DNA from: Tieghemiomyces parasiticus
Lineage: Eukaryota; Kickxellomycota; Dimargaritomycetes; Dimargaritales; Dimargaritaceae
Assembly: GCA_027575765.1 (NCBI GenBank)
Contig: JANBPT010000283.1
Coordinates: 1-48,053, forward strand
Length of the DNA: 48,053 nt
Direction of reading: 5' to 3'
Below the pieces are notes generated by a model that did no database searches, had not been told where the DNA came from, and saw only the letters and a list, made by a program, of their open reading frames with translations. The position numbers were made by a program, and so were the translations under genes. This document shows, in pieces, positions 30,399 through 40,215 of this stretch; positions within the stretch are counted from its first letter, which is position 1, and each line of letters opens with the position of its first letter.

Positions 30399-31103
30399 AT
30401 GTCCTCGTCTGCCTACTATATGTTCCGGAACCTCGGAACCAAACAGGTCGTCGGCTCCGTGTCCCCTGTTCTTACGGTGAGTGCCCTAGTCCACCAGAGG
30501 AGGGTAGCTGTGCTGCAAAACTACTGGCCCTACCTGCGGTCTGCTAAGCGCTGTCGCCCTAGCTCGTACCAGCCGTCCCGTCTAACCATATCCGTTATTT
30601 ACCAACACTTTACACTCCGTCCTCAGACCCGGTCGCTGAAGCAGATCAAGGAGGCGGCCCTCCGCCCGCCCCATATTCGAGAGGACCTTTGGACCCCGTT
30701 CGTCGTGGCCGGTAACCTGACGCCTGACCTCGCCCTCCGCACGCACCTGCTCTTCGCCAGAATCCCCAAGAAGGAGCTCACCCCTGAACTGCTCGCGCTA
30801 TCCAAGCGGGAACGCATCCCCAAAATCATGAACCAAATCGAAGACCGTGTCACCGACCTGTGCCGCATCTACATGTATCTGGAGGCCAAGCTAGGCCGCG
30901 AGGCGATGCCCGAGGTCAAACTGTACTGGGAGCAAGAGGCCCTGCGGAACTGTGTCGAGAAGCACGGCCTGGCGTGGCCGACCTTCATGTCCCACCGCAA
31001 GCTAGACCTCATACGGGGCCGGCACATTGCCAATCCCGAATTGGTCGCGGCAATCACGCCAGAGTTGCCGACCGAGGAGGTAGAGGCTTCACACCAGCGA
31101 TGA
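30399..31103 (+). CDS. MHR1: Mhr1/mL67-like mitochondrial protein, 2 exons
   Basis: In yeast Mhr1 is both a mitochondrial large-ribosomal-subunit protein (mL67) and a factor for mitochondrial DNA recombination. Exon 1 is 30399-30476 (donor GTGAGT), exon 2 30627-31103 (acceptor CCTCAG); joined product 184 residues, a little shorter than yeast Mhr1. Seen: YYMFRNLGTKQVVGSVSPVL matching the conserved FRNL-x-x-x-QV start, then RPPHIREDLWTPFVVA (a block where the family has R-x-D-x-W), and the C-terminal VKLYWEQEALRNCVEKHGLA (the IYWE block). The spliced junction LT|TRSLKQIKEAA keeps frame. The assignment rests on these three blocks in correct order; overall divergence is high. It converges on the next gene with 169 bp between stops. 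Confidence 0.7.
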   Translation: MSSSAYYMFRNLGTKQVVGSVSPVLTVSALVHQRRVAVLQNYWPYLRSAKRCRPSSYQPSRLTISVIYQHFTLRPQTRSLKQIKEAALRPPHIREDLWTPFVVAGNLTPDLALRTHLLFARIPKKELTPELLALSKRERIPKIMNQIEDRVTDLCRIYMYLEAKLGREAMPEVKLYWEQEALRNCVEKHGLAWPTFMSHRKLDLIRGRHIANPELVAAITPELPTEEVEASHQR

Positions 31104-31272
31104 GGTCAATTAACAGCTTTAATTCCATCCAAACATTGTGAAGGGTCTCAGTAAACATGCTATCGAAATCGCAGCACGATCGGTCAGGATGCGCAAACTA
31201 TCTTACAAAGCGGCCTATGGCCTGTATGAACGCATGTTATTGAAATGCACCGATGGCCAACTAATAATATGG

Positions 31273-31875
31273 TTAGGCCAGGGGATCTAGCACTAGCCGG
31301 CGGAGTTCATCCAACTGGGCCCGCCTCCAGTCATCCGCCACACTGCGGACACTTGGTTCTGTATCTGATACCGTCGGGGTCATCGAGGCAGGGACCGCCG
31401 TCGTGGTAACTGGTGAGTCCTGGGTCGCAGCCCCGGCCTGGTGCTTCAAGGTCTTGAGGGCGATCAGGATAGAGTCGCACATGTCGTCAAACCGCTCGAG
31501 CTCTTGCGTCAAGCCGTCCCTGGCTTTGGCCTGCTCGTCCGCAGTGTCTGGCGTGTTCCCGGAATGCCGGATAACGTCGCCGGCGTGGACGAGCATGCGC
31601 TGAAGGTGGGTGATGTGTAGAGTTAAAGTCGGGGCAGGATGTGTTTGGGAGATGAGGGGTGGTGCCGTATGGTAGTCGACGAAAGAAGACGCCGGCCATG
31701 TCAGGTTGTCGGATGGTGTCTTGTTGAATGCATGCGGGGCAGCCCATCACGGCAACAGGCTGAGGTGGGTGGGGCCATTGCTGAACCGGCTTCTTACCTC
31801 GAAACTTTGCCTCAAGTAGACCGCGTCGTTCGGGGCAGTGGGGCCGGCGGGGTTCGATTGGTGGGTGTCAGACAT
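31273..31875 (-). CDS. Small helical protein, possibly Mediator subunit 29, 2 exons
   Basis: Exon 1 is 31798-31875 (MSDTHQSNPA..., donor GTAAGA), exon 2 31273-31599 (acceptor CTTCAG); the phase-0 junction gives 134 residues. Residues about 18-72 are predicted helical and amphipathic (AVYLRQSFERMLVHAG; LTQELERFDDMCDSILIALK). A Thr/Pro/Ser-rich linker and a final short helix (DDWRRAQLDELRRLVLDPLA) follow. Size and the order of helices, especially the RFD-x-x-CDSI block, resemble metazoan MED29, a Mediator tail subunit, but identity is weak. Other small coiled-coil subunits remain possible. The gene model itself is well supported by the in-frame splice and the conserved intron signals; the family call is tentative. 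It shares a divergent promoter with URA3. Confidence 0.6.
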
Positions 31876-32458
31876 GGCAATTTATGGAGTCCGCTAAGTC
31901 GTGGTGCAGTGGACAGGGAGCGGGTGGCAAGGGTACCTTGTTGGCTAAGTCAAATTGGAGTAAACAGGGGGGGAGGTGATAATGCAAAGACGATGGTATG
32001 CGGGGAGCAAATGCGCTAGACGAAATTCGGTTCACCTCAGTCACTTGTGAGCACACCCCATCCTCCTCGCCCATCACCGGCTAGCCACCACTTCGCTCAG
32101 CGTTACGCTCCCCACTTTAGTCCACGTGATTTCAACCAGCCAACTCCTCTTGAGAGGGAATCGGGTGGGTCAACGGTCGGAGGGAGGGTCTTACTGTAGA
32201 AGGGGAGAGGAGAGGGGACCCCACCCGCACTGTCCTGAGCAAAACTGTAACCGCTCTCACCTTAATTGGTTCATTCACTTGGCCCTGCTACCACGCCCAC
32301 TTGCCGTACAACCCATAAATGACTTGTTCCCTAAACTTTACCCACTTAGTTTTTCTCATTCCCTCCGTCCGTTGACCCCTCTACCTCGTCCCCACCGTAG
32401 TCCGCTTCAACTTTTATCACGGTCTCTACCTAACCCCCCCCTCCCCACTTCGTTAGCC
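31876..32458. other. Divergent promoter region (MED29-like / URA3)
   Basis: 583 bp. Holds a CACGTG site at 32123-32128 and a strongly C/T-rich URA3 leader from about 32330 to the ATG. No gene recognised; the open frame running into URA3 from 32126 lacks an upstream ATG and is treated as leader. Confidence 0.5.
32122..32134. promoter_or_regulatory. CACGTG (E-box/Cbf1-type) site, copy 2
   Basis: CCACGTGATTTCA, 337 bp before the URA3 ATG and 247 bp before the MED29-like start; identical to 30098-30110. Confidence 0.35.
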
Positions 32459-33238
32459 ATGGCCTCCCCTAGCCTCAATTACCAGGACCGACTGGCCCGG
32501 GCCACCATTCCGGTGGTGCAGGACCTTCTCCGTATCATGGTGACCAAGGAAACGAACCTCTCGGTGGCCGCCGACGTCAAGACCAAGCAGGCCCTCTTGG
32601 ACCTCGCCGACCAGGTGGGCCCCTATATCTGCCTGCTTAAGACGCACATTGACATTCTGGTGGACTTTGACAACGACCTGGTCGAGCAGCTCTCCCGCCT
32701 GGCGGCCAAGCACAACTTTTTGATTTTCGAGGACCGCAAGTTCGCTGATATCGGCAATACCGTCAAGATGCAGTACGGCGCCGGTATCTACCGTATAGCC
32801 GACTGGTCGCACTTCACCAACTGCCACGTAGTCCCCGGCGAGGGCATCATCCAGGGGCTGCAGGAAGTGGGCCAGCCGTTGGGCCGTGGCCTGCTGCTGC
32901 TGGCCGAGATGTCCACCGTGGGATCCCTTGCCAACACCCCGACCTACACCGCCCAGAACGTCGAGATGGCCCTGCGGCACACCGACTTCGTGGCCGGATT
33001 CATCGCCAGCCGTCGCCTGACTGACGACCATGACTTCATCTATATGACCCCCGGCGTCGGACTCGACGTCACTGGTGACGGCCTCGGTCAACAGTACCGT
33101 ACGCCCGAGCAGATCATCACGCGTAACCGGAGTGATATCATTATCGTCGGCCGGGGCATCTACGGCCCCGGTAAGGACGTCGTAGCCGAGGCCCAACGCT
33201 ATCGCAAAGCTGGTTGGGAGGCCTATCTCGCCCGGTAG
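32459..33238 (+). CDS. URA3: Orotidine-5'-phosphate decarboxylase
   Basis: Converts OMP to UMP, the last step of de novo pyrimidine synthesis, in the cytosol. One exon, 259 residues, the usual monofunctional fungal length. The ATG at 32459 follows a C/T-rich leader and gives [20 protein letters not shown]. Seen: the catalytic Asp-Lys-x-x-Asp network in [11 protein letters not shown] (Asp92, Lys94, Asp97), the substrate-binding Lys61 in [43 protein letters not shown] (with Gln of the phosphate-gripper loop) and IIVGRGIYG with the phosphate-binding Arg. The gene is intact. No OPRT domain is fused to it, so this is the fungal rather than the animal/plant architecture. Confidence 0.97.
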   Translation: MASPSLNYQDRLARATIPVVQDLLRIMVTKETNLSVAADVKTKQALLDLADQVGPYICLLKTHIDILVDFDNDLVEQLSRLAAKHNFLIFEDRKFADIGNTVKMQYGAGIYRIADWSHFTNCHVVPGEGIIQGLQEVGQPLGRGLLLLAEMSTVGSLANTPTYTAQNVEMALRHTDFVAGFIASRRLTDDHDFIYMTPGVGLDVTGDGLGQQYRTPEQIITRNRSDIIIVGRGIYGPGKDVVAEAQRYRKAGWEAYLAR

Positions 33239-33312
33239 ACGACGCGACGTGGGTAGTGAATAATTACCCCCTAATTATCCTATTTGTACAGGCTAGGCTG
33301 TCCCCTCCCACT

Positions 33313-33328
33313 AGGGCCATTTGGCCCT
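33313..33328. repeat. Short perfect inverted repeat in the URA3/PCBD 3' spacer
   Basis: AGGGCCA-tt-TGGCCCT, 7-bp arms with a 2-bp centre, located 75 bp after the URA3 stop within the 248-bp spacer of two convergent genes. Role unknown. Confidence 0.4.
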
Positions 33329-33486
33329 AACTAGAGGTGGCAATCCCATCAGTAAACCACCGTTGATTCCAGTCAACACTGGGCACCAGGGTATTCGTCA
33401 CGGTATATTTATTTAGGTCAGGGTCGCAACTCCGTAACAATAGCTATGTGGTGACACCCATAGTGCAAAGCATGGCTCATTGCGGC

Positions 33487-34019
33487 CTATTCTCGGCCGC
33501 AAGCTTCATCGCAGAACTTGGCCAGTTCGACGTCGTTACTGGATAGGCCATGGCAGTCATGGGTCGACAGCGTCACTTCTACGCGGTTGTACACCTAGAG
33601 GAAATGGTACATTATGTGTTTCTGAACGTGGTTAACGTCAAGAGGTTGGGGGCGTAACCGTGCGTACCCCTTCAATTTAGCCGTCATCAGGGTAACGATT
33701 AGAAACTTACGTTGAACCACTCGGGGTGGTGACCCATGGTCTCGGCCTTGAGGGCCACCCGAGTCATAAAACCGAAGGCCTGGTTGAAATCGTCGAAGGT
33801 GAATGTCTTGTGGATAGCGTCGCGGTCGCGCACAAGGGACCAGGTCGCTTGCGAGTCTCCAAGCAAAGGTGCGAGGTGGATTCGGCGCTGCTCGTCGTCC
33901 AGACGCTGCACGGAACCGACAAAGGTGGTCGAGAAGGGCTGTACCGCCTGACTCATCCTAAGGGAAACGACCGGCAAGGCACGCCGGAGAACTGAGTGTG
34001 GAATGCGAAGGGTGACCAT
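33487..34019 (-). CDS. PCBD: Pterin-4a-carbinolamine dehydratase, 2 exons, probable mitochondrial leader
   Basis: Dehydrates 4a-hydroxy-tetrahydropterin to quinonoid dihydropterin, recycling the cofactor of aromatic amino acid hydroxylases. Exon 1 is 33711-34019 (donor GTAAGT), exon 2 33487-33594 (acceptor CTCTAG); junction [16 protein letters not shown] in frame; product 138 residues against about 104 in animals. Seen: catalytic His97 and His98 in HHPEW and His115 in LSTHDC, the [17 protein letters not shown] core helix, and a C-terminal ELAKFCDEA helix. The extra N-terminus ([20 protein letters not shown]) is Arg-rich, without acidic residues and amphipathic, like a mitochondrial targeting sequence; an internal Met22 could start a cytosolic form. 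Absent from budding yeast but present in several early fungal lineages. Convergent with URA3. Confidence 0.92.
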
Positions 34020-34410
34020 AGCAGACAGACTGGAAAACGGAGATGGGCTAACGAGACCTGAGGAGTGGCTAAAGAATGAGTGGACTAGAGGAAGTGCCTA
34101 GCTAGATTGGGCTGGGATGGATGCTGAAACGTGAAATGGAGACTATGCGAAGGGGCAGTCACAGATGTGCGTGCCCAAGTGAGAAAACGTGGGACCCTGG
34201 GCCGTCGGGTGGATGACGGATAGGTCGGCTGCGAGGCTCCTTGTGGGCCATTCTGTTTGTACCGAACTCAGGGACGATTCGCTGCTGCGTCCGGAGTACC
34301 GGCACTTCATTATCATTATTTTATTCAGGCGTTCGGTGCGACTCCTTATGCCAAGGATAGACTCAAATCTGTCCCACCTGAGCTCGAATTGCCCACAATT
34401 AACTTGGCTC
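34020..34410. other. PCBD upstream region and left edge of nest 2
   Basis: 391 bp with no gene recognised. The last 100 bases may already belong to the repeat-A-bearing element, as a plus-strand frame from about 34257 runs into repeat A, ending at its shared stop. Confidence 0.4.
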
Positions 34411-34597
34411 GCCTACTGTATTTTGCAGAGGCGTTCGCATAGCAGCAGATTTATTTTTGCACCTGCTGAGATGCGAATTGTACGCTACCCATTCGCCAAC
34501 TGTGCGTCTTGGGTGACACGTTGTTTGCACGGGCTGTGGCCACCCAGTATGCATCATCGCATTTTGCGCCAGAACTGGTAGATCCTGCATTGCGCCT
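34411..34597 (-). repeat. Dispersed repeat A, copy 2
   Basis: Reverse-complement match to 23839-24028 with several substitutions and small indels. Like copy 1, it lies on the upstream side of Fanzor-like sequence and of repeat B, in the same relative orientation. Confidence 0.8.
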
Positions 34598-35034
34598 GTT
34601 GCTGTTGTCGCTGACGCCAGGTCCTCGATCTGCACTGACAGTGCCAGGTAGGCGCTATTTGCAATACCAGCCTACGTCAATGCCATTGATGAATATTGTG
34701 GTCGGAATAATCGCCAACTAATGATCGCAGCCTTAACAGCGACCTCTCACCTTGATTCAGAGCGATAACGATAAGCCGAGTCTATAAATGTCGTCTGCAC
34801 CGCTTTATGCGTTATCCTACGATTAGTCGTTCTTAGGATACCATGCTTCAGTGTCCTCTCGTCTCCTTTCTGCTGTATTTTCCCTGCCATTTGACATCAA
34901 CTGTTGGAAATCAAGGCCGGAATGGATATATAGTATCTGTCTACCGGCCGCCTCAATAAACGATAGACTGCCATATAACCCTTTACTTTTATATCGTATT
35001 CTCAACCCCCGTGTATTACTACACCACAATCCTC

Positions 35035-35312
35035 TTGAGCCCCTGGGCCAACGGTGAGTTTCTGGAGTGGTTCCAGTGTACCAAGTCCCGGGATGGTGAT
35101 GGTGGTGGTGGTCTGGCGCCTGTCAAGTCCGCAAAGCACAAGGCTACTACTACTACTGCTGACCAGAAGCCACGGGTGAAGTGTCAGCACAAAGGCTGTT
35201 CCCCGCCAGGTCCATACAGAACTTTTCGGCCCTGTTATCGCAGGGCTAAGATGTGGCAAAAGCAAGCTACATGGGCCACTCTCCATGCGATGTAATGGAG
35301 GGGAGGCACCCT
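35035..35312 (+). pseudogene. Decayed TnpB/Fanzor-like C-terminal segment (zinc finger and RuvC-III-like)
   Basis: One frame reads GEFLEWFQCTKSRDGDGGGG, a Lys/Thr-rich linker, then RVKCQHKGCSPPGPYRTFR, resembling the degenerate zinc-finger region at the end of TnpB/Fanzor nucleases. Just after this, in another frame (so after a frameshift), comes DVAKASYMGHSPCDVMEGRH. Its spacing and pattern resemble the Asp-Val-Asn-Ala-Ala RuvC-III block that ends these proteins. Repeat B follows immediately. N-terminal and central parts are missing here, while nest 1 has those and lacks this part. Evidence is motif-level only; other zinc-finger transposon proteins are an alternative. Confidence 0.4.
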
Positions 35313-35545
35313 AAAGGTGAGTTGGTTGGGCAGAAAAGCCCCATCTAAGAAAGGGATGGAATAACTGCAGCCTGCTGTAAGACAACGTACTAATAAGCTC
35401 GACCTTTTGCCATCCTGCTAACCTTCTCATTGTACCGTAGGTTCATCGAGACAAACGCACATGCAAACGGCTCGGCTCGCTAAATGCAAAATTTGCCTCC
35501 ATTGAAATGCAAATTCACGGGCCACACACCACAAATACTATGACG
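35313..35545 (+). repeat. Dispersed repeat B, copy 2
   Basis: Aligns with the minus strand of 20830-21090. It begins TAAAGGTGAGTTGG, includes ATGGAATAACTGCAGCCTGC and AAAATTTGCCTCCATTGAAA, and ends near ATACTATGAC. It also contains a possible acceptor (GTACCGTAG) for the conserved GTGAGT donor. It keeps CpG where copy 1 has TpG at several positions. Confidence 0.7.
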
Positions 35546-35925
35546 GGGCGTGTAGCCCAAGAGGGGGGGCAACTAGAGGAAAGAGTGAGAGAGGGTCGCA
35601 AGGTGGATAGGCCGAGCTGAATAAATAATGATATGTTTTGCCCACTTAACAGATCTACAATTATGGGCAATTCATCCTCTTGAAATAAGTGTGTCCTGTT
35701 GGTGGCAAGAGAACCACTAGGTGTAGTTGAGGAGCTTGGTTCTGAGTCCTTCTCCATGGAGGGGCGGATCCGGCATCCCGCCGAGTTTGCTTCCAAAGTC
35801 GGAGAGTCGCGCCCTTTATAACCACAAAGTTGTGGTTGGTTCATGGCGGAAGTCCAGCTTCAATGGTCAGCTGTAGTAATGAACTGAGAGGTTTCTCAGG
35901 GGTCCGCTCTGTTACTATCTAACCC

Positions 35926-36128
35926 CCCTGTGAATTTTCGCTATTTGGGAATGTCAAGTGGTGGCTGCTCGGTACGAAATTAGTCGCACTGGAGCCGGCT
36001 GTGGACGCTTGGCAATCGGAGCTTGTCAGGCTCCCGCCAATTGGCTGTAGAGCCCACTCTGCTAGATGGCTAGGAAGAGCTCCCCAAACTGTACAGAGTA
36101 GTGGCCATCATCTACAATCAATATGATT
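35926..36128 (+). pseudogene. Degenerate mariner transposase 3' fragment
   Basis: Matches the 3' end of the intact transposase gene (about 22517-22722). It starts at the PCDFWLF codons (CCCCTGTGAATTTTCGC versus CCCCCTGCGACTTCTGGC) and runs through GGAATRTCAA, GGCTGTGGACGCTTGGCAAT, AGATGGCTAGGAAGAGCT and TGTACAGAGTAGTGG. Frameshifts and stops are present. No terminal repeat was found, so it is a truncated relic of a related but older copy. Confidence 0.75.
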
Positions 36129-38550
36129 GAGATTGGGGGAAACGTCGACTTTATGTACCATTGGAGTTGCATATTTCCTTCTTGCCAAATACCATTAGCC
36201 CAGGAGTTGCAGGTTTTATTTTTGTAATGGCCTACTGCGGTAGGCTAAATGCTGAGGGGAAAATAAAAAGTTTATTAGAATTGCAAGTGTAGAGAAGTGG
36301 TCATGGCGTTATGCATGTGGTGAGGGGTGCACCTTACAATTCGGATAGCAATTGACGTGTTTGCGTGTGTTTGTGGCTAAAGTAAAGTACTCTCGGTGAG
36401 TCCTTGGTCAGGTGGGTTCAGGAGGAAAGGTTGCCGAGGGCTGTAGGTAAGCCATGTCGGAGGGCGAGGTCATTTGAGGCGTTCGGGTGGGCTTCGTAGG
36501 TGGAGAACGGACGTAGTTTGGTGGAGGAGGTATCTTGAGGCTTAGCGCCACTCTCGGGTACGACAAATTTTTGCCTCTCATTAGCTCAACAACGACCATT
36601 TTCTCGCTAGCCCTCTCCAATAACATCATCCTGTCACTGCCCCACGACAACCATGACCCTGTTAAACGGCCGCTTGATGACTTTCCGAGGTGAAGTAGAC
36701 CCCCCCCCTGCAGACCTGAACACCACGCACAGTGAGGTTGCCACGGATGCCAAGTATATTGAAAAAGGATGGATAATCATATTTTGGGGCTGAGCCAAGA
36801 AGAGCTAGGTAACCCCGCCTTCTAAGGTAGTCGCCGTTAGTCTGTGGTTCCTCTACCAAACGGAAGGGGAGTGTAGAGCTGGTAAACAGCAGGCAGTACT
36901 AACGGGCCTACCACGGCAGCACTTGGATAGGGACTAGCTAATGGAATTCTACTACTAAATAACCTATCATTGCCGCTTACGGCTAGAGAGCGGAAACTAT
37001 AGGAATGCAGGGGGGGGGTGACAGGAAGTGGGTATAGATGATAAAACGGAGGGGAAACCCCAGAGAGGCTAGGGGCATCCGGAGTTGTTGAGGTATTGTG
37101 TTTTTGATACTTCGAGCTTGAAGTAAAAAGGAGGTAAAAAGGTAAAAAAAAGAGAGCGGAGAGGGGCAACGCAATACAACAATGCATCTAAAAATGAAAG
37201 GATACAGGGATAGTCGAATGGGGTACAGGGACTACAAATCCTCGATTGAGCTGAGAAGGGAAATTGATAATTCCCGGTTTCGGTTTTGGCAAAGCCGTTC
37301 TCGTTTTATCCACTGCGCCTTGAAAACATAAGGGCGAAACGGTAGGTTCGATTTTGAGTGGTACAGTAGACTATCATTGGACAAAGAGGTGTGGTCGTCC
37401 GTGGTGGGAGGCGCAAGGGACCCGGTCAGCTCCCGGCCTAGTAAACAACAGTGGAGAGGCTTGGTGAGTTCCCAGTTGACTGGTACGCAATGTGAAAACG
37501 AAAGGGGGAGGTTTCGGCTACAAGGGAAAAATGGAGAAGACGGACTAAAGGAACAGGGGGGCGAACACTGCTAATCGCCAGTGGCTGTGGCACCGCGGTG
37601 CTAAGCGGTAGCGGCCACCACATCCCGGTGGAACACATCCCCACCAATAATCTTCCGGTGAGCCGGGTTGGGTGTACACCGAGTAGACTGTGGTGTCTTT
37701 CAACGGCTGAGTATCAACTGAGGGAAGCGGTGGGCGGCATAGGGTTCCTGTGGGCGGTGGAAAGGGCACACCAAAGGCTAGCGAGGACCGCCCGCCGTCA
37801 AGTAATACGCTATGTAAGTGCGAACCCGGTGAAAAGGGCCTAGACGGGTAGAGCCTCTCGGTAACGAAAGGAATGCCAGTGGCTGCCCAGTTCGTCTGTT
37901 GAGTGGTGTAGGTCTGCCGACGGGACTGAGCTGGTAGCAAGCGTTCATGGGAGATAGGAGAAGAGGAGAAAGGGGGACAAAGAAACAAAGAGATCTCGAA
38001 TAGATCTGTGAATGGTATCCCCGGTCAATCAATAAAGGGCGGTGGTCCGTGGCCCATAATCTTGACTGCCGGGGCCCTCCGTTGAGTGGCACTGGGCTGA
38101 TCTGCCGCGAGCGCGGTTGGTGCTTTGTGATGACCATAGATTAGCGGCTGGTATAACCATTACGATACCCTTGTGCGGAAGGGAGCGAAAAAAAAAGGCA
38201 GCCGTGATTTGCGGACACCACACGTACGGTATCTCAACCTTTCAAAGGCCTTTCCGTTGATTCCTTTGCATTCCAATCACCATTAACGGTGTACAGGGAC
38301 ACGGTTCGCCAGTCAAGGGCGGTTAGGGGGCTATGGTGCTGCAGGGCGGTGGCTACCGCGCCTAAACGGTGTATAAAAACCGGCAATGATCCACCCGTTT
38401 GTAGTCCCCACATTCCGCCCCTCGTCAGGTCCTCATAAACTACACTCCTCGCTACTGCCCTCCACACCACCTAGCCCTCGCCCTTGCTGCCCTACGTCCC
38501 TTGCGTAACGCCTGTATCCATCACCCGCGTCTTCAGCTCGCCTCGCCGCC
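36129..38550. other. 2.4-kb gap with no recognised gene
   Basis: Several overlapping open frames of 60-150 codons, mostly on the minus strand near 36408-37187 and 37545-38137, some Pro/Ser-rich and one starting with a hydrophobic stretch. None shows a domain or joins convincingly through splice sites. The right end holds the promoter of the secreted orphan gene. Confidence 0.4.
38372..38379 (+). promoter_or_regulatory. TATA box of the orphan secreted-protein gene
   Basis: TATAAAAA in CGGTGTATAAAAACCGG, about 170 bp before the ATG at 38551, followed by a C/T-rich leader. It is the clearest TATA element in the window. Confidence 0.5.
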
Positions 38551-40215
38551 ATGCGTCTCAAGGCAGTCACCGTCCTGTGGTGGGGTCTTTCCACCTGGGG
38601 GGGGATTATGGCTGTGTCGAGCGGCCGACAATCTTTCGAATCCAGTAGCCTCTCCACCCCTCGGCTTGACTTTGGCGGTATCCAAAGTTACGGGCCTGGC
38701 GATGCTACCCTGGGCGATGGGGATGAGAAACCGAATGGTAAAAACAACGTTATCGAGGAGGTAAGTGTTATCTTCGTAGTTTACTATATCATAGGCCTGC
38801 AGGATCACGACGGCTCTACCACTTCCGGACTGGGGTTGAATAATGATGGTCATCGTCCTCTTCTTTTCTCAACATCAAGGCGTGTCGTAGGCTAATGATA
38901 ATTAGATTAGACCCTTGGTCCCCAATCGGCCCAACCCCTCCTCCTCACCAACCGCCTAACCTCGCAATCATCCCGGTCTCTTCACCCATCTGATACACAA
39001 CGCACTATGGGTCAGGCCATGGAGCTCATTGGTAAACGTTTAACAGCCTATGTTGAACCTAATGATGAAGGAAAAGATAATTTCCCATTTTGGGACTTTA
39101 AGGAAACCTTTCTCCCCATTATTAAGGAGTACATTGTTCGGTGGTTCGTGCGTGACGTGCTTGTCTGCACCCTGCGTGACAACGGCTATTACCGGGATCT
39201 AGAAAAGATGTGGAGACTCTCTGAACAATTGGCGGCCGGCTACAGCGCGGAATTCACTTTTCCCCAGCGAACGGAGTACTTGTTCGAAGATATAATTGCG
39301 TTTAACTGGAAAACCCTCCGATCGTATCTCCCCGTGACCCCTATTAAGAAAATGAGTAAGTTCAAGCCTGCGCTTGAGTTCCTTTCACATCTACCCATAA
39401 AACGGAGCCAAATGGACGCCCGTGAACAACGAGGCAGTGACGCGGTATTCTACTTCGCCTATTTGGTTGAGGTACAGAACGACAAACAGCTCGCGGGCCT
39501 GTTGAAGTACATTAAAGGGTCAGCCTTAAAGAGCGCCTTGGAGGCGATACCACTGGACTCACTCGTCGATAAGAGACTTCTGGATCTGGCCAAGGACATG
39601 ATCCAATTCGGCGGACTGAAGATGCTTCAGAAAAATCCCGACGCTACCCCGGAGGAGCAGATTCGCTGGAAGGTCGTCCACGACCTACCCGAGAGTCTCG
39701 TGGCGGCTATTCTTACCCTTCGCCTGAGCAAGAAGGAGGAGATAGACCCGGATCTCCAGGCTCTGTTCCAAGACACTGCCGTGATCAGCAACTCCAATAA
39801 CAATTTGGGCTGGGCCATGGCCGCCGAGTTAGGTTACAAAGACGCCATCGGCATGTTTCCGGCAGAGCTTCGTCGCATTCCAAAGAAGCTTTCAAACCGG
39901 CCAATGAAGCTGGAGGAGATCCGTGACAATAATTGGCGCACCCGCTTGACCTGCAGCGTCGCACACCGTTGGGAAAATGCTGCCGAAGCTGCACATTGGC
40001 CACTGATTAGGATATCTAATGGTATTGTTGGCGATATCTTACTTGACACCAAATGCCACGGGTCAATGCGAGACATATCACCCATCCGTCTCGCTTCTAA
40101 TGGAGTCGTCGTGGACTCGCTACCGGACTTGACTGGATTCCAATATTCGCCCATCACTCCCATTTGGTCCCAAATTAAGGCCAAACTTCATGAACCCTTG
40201 CAATCCAGACGCTAG
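38551..40215 (+). CDS. Orphan secreted protein, probably 2 exons
   Basis: I do not recognise a family. Exon 1 is 38551-38760 (donor GTAAGT) and exon 2 most likely starts at 39016 (acceptor GGTCAG), giving 469 residues in frame; an independent start at 39007 is the alternative. The N-terminus MRLKAVTVLWWGLSTWGGIM followed by AVSSG looks like a signal peptide. Exon 1 then encodes a Gly/Ser/Asp-rich stretch. Exon 2 is a helical, charged protein (YIVRWFVRDVLVCTLRDNGY; LLDLAKDMIQFGGLKMLQKN) with a few Cys residues and no transmembrane segment. Codon use, especially early in exon 2, is more AT-ending than in RPB2 or URA3. A TATA box precedes it and the surrounding DNA is gene-poor, as for lineage-specific secreted proteins. 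An effector-like role is possible but unproved. Confidence 0.7.

Noticed and set aside
36837..37187. 116-codon minus-strand frame with a signal-peptide-like start
   Set aside because: Hydrophobic leader arises from a purine-rich plus strand; remainder is Ser/Pro/Tyr-rich without domain or splice continuation.
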